From Chrysoperla carnea (Eukaryota > Arthropoda > Insecta > Neuroptera > Chrysopidae), in assembly GCF_905475395.1 (NCBI RefSeq), contig NC_058337.1:104898368-104962367 (forward strand): a DNA stretch of 64,000 nt, in the 5' to 3' direction. Positions 55,464-64,000 of this stretch are shown one piece after another (position 1 is the stretch's first letter; every line of letters starts with the position of its first letter). The notes under the pieces were generated by a model. That model was not told the DNA's origin. It did not search any database and saw only the letters and a program-made list of their open reading frames with translations. The position numbers and the translations under genes were made by a program.

Positions 55464-58400
55464 ATGGTAAGTAAAATTAAAACTTTTGTAATTTGAAATA
55501 CAAAATATATCTCCTGGTGTTTTAGGGGCAAATTGAAGAAGAATTACCAGGGTTTGGTCTTCCTATAAAAAATGAAGAAGATGATGAACCAATGCCAAAA
55601 GCGCATAAAAAAGGTAAAGGAGGTGGTTTCCAATCAATGGGATTAAGTTATCCAGTTTTGAAAGGCATAACTAAACGTGGGTATAAAGTACCTACACCTA
55701 TTCAAAGAAAGGTTTGTTTTGACACTCAATTCCGTTTTCATTATCTCATATTTGTTTTCTACACTTTTAGACAATTCCAATAGCATTAGAAGGTCGAGAT
55801 GTTGTTGCTATGGCTAGAACTGGTAGTGGAAAAACAGCATGTTTTTTGGTTCCCCTTTTTGAAAAATTAAAAGAGCGTACAGGAAAAGCGGGTGCTCGGG
55901 CTCTAATTCTTTCACCAACCAGAGAATTAGCATTACAAACTTTAAAGTTTGTTAAAGAAGTCGGTCGTTTTACGGGTCTTCGATCTGCTGTAATTCTTGG
56001 TGGTGATTCCATGGATAATCAATTTAGTGCAATTCATGGTAGTCCAGACATTATTGTTGCAACACCGGGTCGTTTTTTGCATATTTGTATTGAAATGGAC
56101 CTTAAATTAAATAGTATTGAGTATATTGTTTTTGATGAAGCTGATCGATTATTTGAAATGGGATTTGGTGAACAATTAAACGAAATTGTTAATCGTTTAC
56201 CAGAAAATCGTCAAACATTATTATTCTCTGCAACGCTGCCTAAAGTTTTGGTTGAATTTGCAAAGGCTGGTTTAAGTGATCCGGTTTTAATACGGTAATA
56301 ACATTTACTGATAAATATAAAAATAAAATTTGCTTTTAAAAATTAATTTTTTTTGAATTACAGTTTAGATGTTGAATCAAAACTACCAAATGAGCTAACT
56401 TTAACAAATATCACATGTCGACCAGAAGAAAAATTGTCTGTTTTATTGGTTTTATTAAAAACTATCATTCCTTCCGATCAACAAACAGTAGTTTTTGCTG
56501 CGACGCGACATCATGTGGAGTATTTACACATGGTAAGATTTTAGTTCTACTATGATAAACTCGCCACGATTATCCGTGCCTTAGTTAACCTGTGGATCAC
56601 AGGATGGGTGCCACCAAAGGATGAACGCGAGGGTCAAAAGCCCGCAGATTCGTGCTAACTCGACCTCATTAAATGCCTGGCCAACGTGTGACTCTTACTG
56701 TATCCACGGATATCCAAGACAAGTCATCCGTGTCTGAAATTATAGACACTGTTAATGTTATATGATATATTAGTTATATAAATTATAGGCACGGATTTCC
56801 GTGGCGGGTGGCAGTAGACACTCCGATAATAAATAGCAGTATTGGTTCACGTTTATGTTGTCTTACCGAGATTATTCGTGAGATCCGCAAAGTTAACTAT
56901 TACTATACTTTGACAAAGTTTTTTTTTTTTTTTTTTTTTTTTTTAAATGAGAAGATATCTTAAGAACAAAAAACAATATTAAACGATATAAATATTATCG
57001 AAGATAATAAATGTGAACTCTAGGATATATCGAAATAAATTTCGATTTTTGCCCCAATTTTCTATATCAGTTTTTTGTATTTTTAAAAATACGTATTTTC
57101 GACTACCAAGTAGTCATCATCAGTAAGAATTAGCTAGTAATTACTCTTATTATGAATGTTACTCTTTGCTAATTTGGTGGCGGACTGCACTAGACGACTG
57201 GACGACTGGACGACTTTTTTAGTTTCCCAGTACAGAGAAATCTTAGTACTGGGCCCGAAAATCCAAATAAAAATTTTCAAAACCTATTTACGTTGTGTGG
57301 GATAGTCTGTTAACACTACTTTAAAGTTGACGTCACTGTGCGTATACGAATTTCGAATTAACGTCAATTGTTGCGTAATAATATCAAATATGTTGAAAAG
57401 AATAGCAAAAGGTTCATGTAGAAATTAAAGGTTGGGATGTGATTTTCAATAATAATCGATTTTTAATTAATCGTTGATACAAAGATTGTTCTATGTTTGA
57501 TTAATTTTGTTTGCACTATATTATTATGATTCTCAATTTTAAATTAAAAGGTATTGGATACTGCTGGAATAACAAATACGTACATCTATTCAAATTTGGA
57601 TCCATCAGCTCGTAAAATAAATGCTGCGAAATTTAGCACAGGAAAAGTGAAAGTTTTAGTGGTTACAGATGTTGCTGCTCGTGGTATTGATATTCCACAG
57701 TTGGATAATGTTATTAATTATAACTTTCCAGCAAAATCAAAATTGTTTGTCCATCGTGTCGGTATGTTAAAAATTGATAATTTGAATTTTTATAAGTATC
57801 TTATGTAATAATTTTTTATAGGAAGATGTGCTCGAGCTGGTCGTACCGGAACAGCATTTTCAATAATATCACCTGAAGAATATCCACATTTATTAGATTT
57901 ATATTTATTTCTGGGTAATCCATTACAAATTATACCACCATCTGGATCAAGTAGCAAAATAAAAGAGGAAATAACTAATTCTACTCAAGCTGTTGGAAGT
58001 GTTCCACAAGATTTAATTGAAGAACAGCATACAGCTTTAATGACTTGGCATGCAAATTCTACTGACTTGGTTTGTAACAAACGAAAGACGAAAATTGTCT
58101 GACCTAACCCCGCATGTCAGAAAATATAATTTTAAAGGAGAAAAGCCGTTTTATTATTAAAATTGACAATTGATTAATAAATCTCCTTCCTCCTGAAACC
58201 TAATATGGGGCTTATGTCAACAAATTTTTGAAAGTACAAGTTTTTTGTTCATTTAAAGTTAAAGTTTTAACAGATATATTATTTTAGGAAATGATGGTTG
58301 GAGTTTGCAATAATGGATATGAAAAGTATTTAAAATCTCGACCAGCCGCATCAGCTGATAGTAATCGACGAGTGAAGGACTTAAAAATAAATTTATGTGG

Positions 58401-60129
58401 ACTTCATCCAATTTTCAAACCATATTCAAACAATTCGGATGAAATTCGCCAATCATTGTTGTACAAAATGAAAGAATATCGTCCACAAGGGGTAAGAAGA
58501 TGGGAATGATTTTACCAGCTGCTTAAATCAGTTAAATTTTGTAGAAATATGATGGAAATGTATATTTCTACCGTGAAAGTTTGAATTGATAAGTAACCGC
58601 GTGATTTTAAAACCTCGTTTATTTTTGTATTCTTTTTTATTTCAGACAATTTTTGAAATTTGCAGTAAAAATAAAAGTAACGACTACGTTGCAATGAAAA
58701 CAAAACGCGCTTTTCATAAGAGCAACATTATCCAGCATCATAAACGTTTAGAAAGCATAAAAGAACAAGCAACAAGTAATATAAATACATCATCTTCAGA
58801 GCAAAAACTACCTGAAAGTAATACTGATGATATAAATGATACGTTTAAACAAGTGATTGTACCGAAAAAACGTAAATTAGATCAATTATATAAACCGAAA
58901 CGGAAAAAACAAAGGGTGACGAAAGACGAAGATAATTATATACCATATATGCCATCGGATAGACATACAGAAGATGGGTAAGATTTTCTTTTGTTAAATT
59001 TGTATGTTTGAAAGTATGGATAAATTTTAATTTTTTTTTTTTGTCTTTAGACTTGCAGTTAATAATTTCGTACTTGATGCTGATCGCATGCAACTTGATT
59101 TAACAGCTGATTCAGAAGAACAATTGCGTTTGAATAATCAAATGAAAAAATGGGATCGTAAGAAAATGAAAATGGTTGGAGTACAAAAGGTAAATAAACT
59201 TTAAAGTAGAATCTTACCTGAATACATTGAAATGATATAAGTTTTTGCCCAACCGAGCTTCTACCTACGGAAAATGTGTGTTTCGACTAGAGTGCCGATT
59301 TAGATGCCTATTTCTCATGCTAATGAGTCTGCACCTTCATTCTGGCTCATTCTAAAATAGATAGGCTTATTTAGATTAGCTCTGTTAAAGAATGGCGTAC
59401 CTGAAACATTTTAATGTAGGTTATTCCAAAAGGACAATCTACTTTTTAATCCTTTACAAATTACCAAATTGTTGATTTTGTAATCTTTATTTATTTATAA
59501 GTAAAGCCCATCGGATTTTAAGGTCGGATAGAAAAATTCTCGAAAGTCTTTCTGAGAATAGAGATTAAATTACAGTTTTTCCAAAAACTTAAACGTGAAT
59601 AAGTCGGTAATGGCTCAAGAAATCTATCTTTTTTTGTTTGTAATTCAAGCCTGTTTGAGTCCTGATCTTGTAAGCGCGGTCATTAGGCTTGCGAGGTTTT
59701 GAATAGTTAGGAATATTTTATCTAAATGAGGAAGAGGGCAAGTAAATTTGATATAGTAATTTTAAAAATATTATTTGTTATTTACAGGATAAAAAAGGTA
59801 AAATTCGAACTGAATCTGGTGTTTGGATCTCAGCCACATACAAAAGTGACAGATACGAGCAATGGAAAGAGAAAAGTAAAGTCGATGCTGACGAAGATGA
59901 TGATAATGGAAGTGATAATGAAGATAACAAGAATACATCAATTAATAGATTTAAAGCACCAATATACACGCATTGGGCACGACATAATGAAAATGTTAAA
60001 GAAAAACAAAAACGAAGTGAATTAAAGAACCCCGACCAGATATTAAAACAACGTATTATTGCTGAAAAGAAAAAGAAAAGACAACAGAAACAACACAAGG
60101 GAAAAAAGAAGGGTGGAAGGAAGAAGTAA
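55464..60129 (+). CDS. DDX54: ATP-dependent RNA helicase DDX54 (Dbp10)
   Basis: Ten coding exons, 55464-55466, 55526-55711, 55771-56294, 56364-56532, 57551-57761, 57822-58069, 58288-58491, 58646-58977, 59051-59189 and 59788-60129, give 785 aa with all phases matching. The family is a nucleolar DEAD-box helicase needed for 60S ribosomal subunit maturation. Motifs: Q motif [11 protein letters not shown] (to residue 63), ARTGSGKT 78-85, PTRELA 112-117, DEAD 185-188, SAT 216-218, ARGID 337-341, and [11 protein letters not shown] 362-372. The C-terminal extension has the family's [33 protein letters not shown] and a Lys-rich end ([20 protein letters not shown]) typical of nucleolar proteins. The first coding exon carries only the ATG. 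The intron 56533-57550 holds a 26-T run and an R1 repeat. Slightly shorter than vertebrate orthologues, mostly at the N-terminus. Confidence 0.96.
56998..57193 (+). repeat. Dispersed repeat R1, copy 4
   Basis: This R1 copy is nearly identical to copy 1 at 19425-19617. It lies in a DDX54 intron next to a 26-base T run (about 56918-56943) and a short GACGACTG tandem (about 57194-57216). Confidence 0.8.
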
Positions 60130-60187
60130 TTATATTTTGTAAAATTTTATTATAATTTAATAAATCTATATTAATATTTCTCATTAT

Positions 60188-60221
60188 CAGTTTGTTTATT
60201 TGTTTGTTTGTTTGTTTGTCC
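60188..60221. repeat. GTTT microsatellite
   Basis: Seven or so repeats of GTTT (one interrupted) about 60 bp after the DDX54 stop codon, near its probable polyadenylation signal. Confidence 0.8.
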
Positions 60222-60544
60222 TTTTATGTCAAAATGGAAATTCAGATCGATATAATTTTTGTGCACATAGATAGCTGCTGGAGGTCCGAAGACTTACTTA
60301 TATACATTACCTTTAATACCTAAAAATTATCCTGTTCCAATAAGATAATTATTAAAGGAAAAGTCTTTTTGTGTCTTTGCACTTCTTTCACGCTAAAACG
60401 ATATTTCAGATCGATGTGATTTTTATGTACAAAGAAATCTTGAGAGTAACAAAGACTTCTTTTATTCCGAAAAAAATTCCATTCCAATGAAATGCTTATT
60501 AAAATTGGAAAAATTAAACACACTTTTGTTCATCAAATTAGGTC

Positions 60545-61053
60545 TTAAGGTAGTACCAGCATGAAATCACTTTTCGACAGATTTGGCCGAATTTTTTTTC
60601 TCGGGTTTATAATAGCTTTATTTATGAATTCCTAAAATTTCATAATTTTTGACCGTTTAGATCGCGAGATATTTAAAGACAAAGTTCGCGATTTTGAATG
60701 TCATGTCCCATTTAAAGCATGTAAAATGTCCGGTCTCTCCAACTATTTTTTATGATATTATTATATATTGAAGAAAAAGTAGAAAAAAATGTTTATACAA
60801 TAAAATTCTAAAAAAAAAAATTTAGAAATTAATTTTCACTTTCGAGATATTAATTTTGACGTAAATTGATCGAAATTGGGACGTTGGCATAATTATTTCC
60901 CATTTTAAACGGTCAAAATTTCTGAAACTTTGGGAATTAATAGTAAGCATTATTAAATTCTTAAATTTAATTTTTCGTTAAATTCTGTCGAAAAAAAAAT
61001 TGTACCATTGCTTTAACATAGAAACTGCAAATACCATGCTGGAACATCCTTAA
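60545..61053. mobile_element. TTAA-flanked MITE (piggyBac type), copy 2
   Basis: Bounded by TTAA at 60545-60548 and 61050-61053, 509 bp, and the reverse complement of 45374-45880 with only a few differences by eye. Same TIRs. Confidence 0.85.
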
Positions 61054-61149
61054 AGTCAATAAAAACAAGAAACTCTTTTTTTGAATAAGATAACATTTAA
61101 TTATTTGAAAATTTGATATTCAGTCACTGTTTTTGAATAATTTAACTCT

Positions 61150-61420
61150 GCGAGGTACAGGAAAACCTTCCAAAATTCTGTGCGCATTAAATTAACCTAT
61201 CACGATGCATATTGAGCGAAGCGAACCGTTTAGCTGATCTTCAGACATTTTCGTTCTAAGGTATGTTTTGAGACGACGAAAATATGAAAAGGGGCGTTCA
61301 TTCGTCGCCATTATCGTAGAAGCCAGGCGCTTGTAATTTGAATAAAATTTCCAGAAAATACAGTTGACTGATGATATGATCGAAAAATAATTCTTTTGAC
61401 CATATCGGATCAACACAATT
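61150..61420 (-). pseudogene. Remnant of a hAT-type transposase, C-terminal dimerisation region
   Basis: The minus strand reads MATNERPFSYFRRLKTYLRT and then KMSEDQLNGSL. This is the conserved ERxFSxLRRIKTYLRxxMxxxRLN pattern of hAT-family (ZMYM1-like) transposase ends. A frameshift then moves the continuation (LNMHRDRL) to another frame, and no upstream catalytic part is present, so it is dead. Confidence 0.7.
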
Positions 61421-62705
61421 CTAGAATACTTTTCTGTGTAAATTTGGTATTGAAAGCAAATTTTTCGTACTTTAGAGCCGTTTTAAAGATTGTTGCTTTT
61501 GAAATTGCTATTTCTGTATGTAGATGTGACCAAGATGTGACGTGTGAGTCATTGTCAGTCTTCCTTCCCAATGTTGTAGTTTTTGTAAGATATTATGTAT
61601 ATGTTAATTTGCTGTTCCCATGGATGGGCGTGATTTCAATTTTAGCTTGATCATTAATTTTAATTTAAATACTTTGATTGAATATCTAAATTTGTAAATA
61701 ATAATATGGATGAATTGACCTTGAGACTACCATTTAATATTCGATTTGTGTATATAAACAAATGTGACCTTGTTGTAAATTATTCCAATTTGTACGGGAA
61801 ACATAAAAATATTTGTTTTTGTATTTCATTTAAATGTGTCAATCATTTTTAAGCTCACTTTAACTCAAATTAATGAATATTTATAGTACTAATGTTTTAC
61901 AGGCTATAATTCCTTAGAATTATAATTCTAAAACAATGATGAGCTATAATATTTGGCATAGAATAGACGTGTACAATTGTTAATAATCGATTGTACAATA
62001 GACCTTTGTCCTAAAATTTTTATATTTTCTCAGTTTTTGGATAACATCAAAAATTACGAAAATATGAGGAGTTTAAATATACAAATAGAAAGAGAGAAAA
62101 TAGCACGTGGTGACGTCATAACTTGCGACTGAAAAATTATTTTATTGTTTTTTTCATGTCTATCAATCGATTTTATTTATAATTTCAGATCTTGTCCAAT
62201 AACGGAAGTGACTGTAGTTTATTTTTAAAATACTTTAACAAAAAAGGGTAATAATGATCCAAAAAATACAAAAATCGGTTTCATTCAACGATTGAATTTA
62301 AAGGAATAGTTCTTGGGATATCCATTAAAACCGTATACAACGGATGATATCACGGAGTAATCTCAGAAATTTGTCGTTCAATCGCAAAATGAATCAGATT
62401 TTCATGTTGGTTTCAATTAAGATGGTGATGTTCCTCCCTGTCCCGCTCCTTAGAGACGTCCTTCGGTCAAAATATGAAAAAATTGTATACAGGTATCATA
62501 CAACCGTTAGCTCATTCGGTATGCCAGAGGCTGAAATCAAGAAATGTTAGATATGAAGAATGGTCGTATATTTTATTTTTGATACGGAATACTTAAAATA
62601 AAACAGGTACATTTGTATTCAGTAAACGCCACCGTTTAAAACTTTCGCTCAAGTATACCTTGTGAATAATTTGTATATTTTAAAGTTAAAATATAATCTG
62701 CTAAC
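61421..62705. other. Intergenic, nothing identified
   Basis: AT-rich DNA with only short unsupported ORFs. Confidence 0.45.
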
Positions 62706-62996
62706 AGGTTGGCTGATAAGTCCCCGGTCTGACACATAGATGGCGTCGCTAGTATTAAATGCATATTATTTTTATATAGTACCAACCTTCAAATGATTCG
62801 TGTCAAAATTTGACGTCTGTAAGTCAATTAGTTTGTGAGATAGAGCGTCTTTTGTGAAGCAACTTTTGTTATTGTGAAAAAAATGGAAAAAGAATTTGAC
62901 ACGAATCATTTGAAGGTTGGTACTATATAAAAATAATATGCATTTAATACTAGCGACGCCATCTATGTGTCAGACCGGGGACTTATCAGCCAACCT
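62706..62996. mobile_element. Mariner-derived MITE, perfect 102-bp inverted repeat
   Basis: Arms 62706-62807 and 62895-62996 are exactly complementary. The ends read GGTTGGCTGATAAGTCCCCG, the familiar terminus of insect mariner transposons. The 87-bp loop ends ATGGAAAAAGAATTT, like the start of a mariner transposase reading frame cut off after a few codons. The right arm is followed by TA. Confidence 0.85.
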
Positions 62997-64000
62997 ATTA
63001 AAAATGGCTATGAATAAAAAAAATAAAAAACGTATACAAAAAGGTCAATATTCAAATAACTAGGTATATTAATTTTACATAAAAATGACATTGAAATTAT
63101 TATTCACTTCCTCACACCTTCCGCATAAATAAAAGAGTGAACGAGAGATTAGAAAAGATTGATTATGACGTAATATAGTGAAAAACAGACATCTGTTAAA
63201 ATGAATTGAAAGTATTGGAAAAATCATTTTCAAATTGTTCATATGCGACAAACGGTAAGTAGCTTAGAATAGAAATACTATAACCGGAAAAATGCTGTTC
63301 AGATGTTTGAACGAATTGTCTAGTAAGAAATATAAAAGGTTTCTAGTCATAAACCTCTAATGAGATTTAAGCCAGCATATGATTCCAATAGTAGTCGCTT
63401 AACATCATCAGTGATTTTTCTTTCCATTAATGTAGCCAAGAAAATACTTCTGGAAAATTGCTCCCATTTTTTATTTCACAATCGTCCATTAAGTCTATTG
63501 TTTTTCCTTTAAATTTTCTGAAAGACTAGCACATATGTATGTAATCTTTATTTTCTCTCTTAGAATGATGACACAAAAATTTATTTAAAATTATATTTTC
63601 GAAAAACGGATATTTAAATAAACTCATGAAAAAGTTCTAAATATGATGTTACTAAATCTTACTTATTATTTTTTTCGTGATTAGAGAATAATAATAGAAT
63701 AGTCTTACATAAAATACCGAAATATCGTTTATATTTTACTAATAAAATAGATGCTATATGTAAAATATATATAGATGTAAATAACAAAAATCTTTCTTTT
63801 TCTATTTCCTCTGAAATTCCACAAAAAATGTTTTATAGTTTAGAAACTTTCTACTGAAGTGACATCAATTTTTGGGAGTGCCAATTTTTTTGGAGCTGAC
63901 ATAGCCCCAAATTTTGTTACTAAATTTGTGTACGCTGAACTGAAATAATTTTTCATTTTCCAATTGTGTTCTTTAAAACGCTAAATTTAAATGGTGAGTT
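62997..64000. other. Intergenic to window end, nothing identified
   Basis: AT-rich. The final AATGGTGAGTT could be a start codon next to a splice donor, but there is too little sequence to judge. Confidence 0.4.

Noticed and set aside
59726-60098. ORFs in other frames over the last DDX54 exon
   Set aside because: They are shadows of the Lys/Glu-rich coding frame 59788-60129.
1-64000. tRNA, rRNA, CRISPR, bacterial operon or viral genes
   Set aside because: Nothing with the expected structure was seen on either strand. Spliced animal genes throughout argue against a prokaryotic or organelle source.

Overview
This window looks like AT-rich nuclear DNA from an insect. Its genes have many short GT-AG introns, its proteins are clearly animal proteins, and small DNA transposons are abundant. 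The order of insect cannot be fixed from the sequence. No RNA gene, bacterial operon, CRISPR array or virus was seen.

Layout, left to right. (1) 13-2884 (+): the last exons of a class IIa histone deacetylase (HDAC4 type); the 5' part lies outside the window. (2) 5133-9044 (+): a complete six-exon Golgi reassembly stacking protein (GRASP55/65 type, 465 aa). (3) 13868-22374 (+): a five-exon gene for a 1584-aa, Lys/Ser/Asn-rich, mostly disordered protein that I do not recognise. It is riddled with copies of an unidentified ORF-bearing repeat. (4) 25204-49697 (+): the cap-binding protein 4EHP (eIF4E2, 222 aa), whose second intron is 22.4 kb long. (5) 53328-54785 (-): a single-exon, 11-finger C2H2 zinc-finger protein. 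(6) 55464-60129 (+): a ten-exon DDX54/Dbp10 RNA helicase (785 aa). From about 60.2 kb to the end I see only repeats and the remnant of a hAT transposase.

The most interesting part is inside the giant 4EHP intron. On the opposite strand lie nine short exons that look like alternative first exons. Each encodes a different N-terminus and one membrane segment, and most end in an Ala-Gln-Gly or Glu-Gln-Gly sequence at a phase-1 splice donor. Downstream there are only three exon pairs that can receive them (27.5/26.4 kb, 31.7/31.0 kb and 36.6/36.1 kb). Each pair encodes a short conserved segment and then a Pro-rich tail with PPxY motifs, the classical ligand of Nedd4-type WW domains. The layout therefore reads as three variable-exon/constant-exon units with 2, 1 and 6 first exons. 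One of the six first exons has a 4-bp duplication that breaks its frame. Several first exons carry a kappaB-like site at a similar upstream distance, which suggests but does not prove immune control.

Repeats are plentiful and several have diagnostic ends: a pair of TTAA-flanked, piggyBac-type MITEs, a hAT-type element with a perfect 8-bp target duplication, a mariner-derived perfect 102-bp inverted repeat, a TA-flanked fold-back element in an HDAC intron, and several dispersed families shared between the 4EHP intron and neighbouring genes. All gene models were read by eye from splice sites and reading frame. Exon joins are consistent in phase but untested by transcripts.
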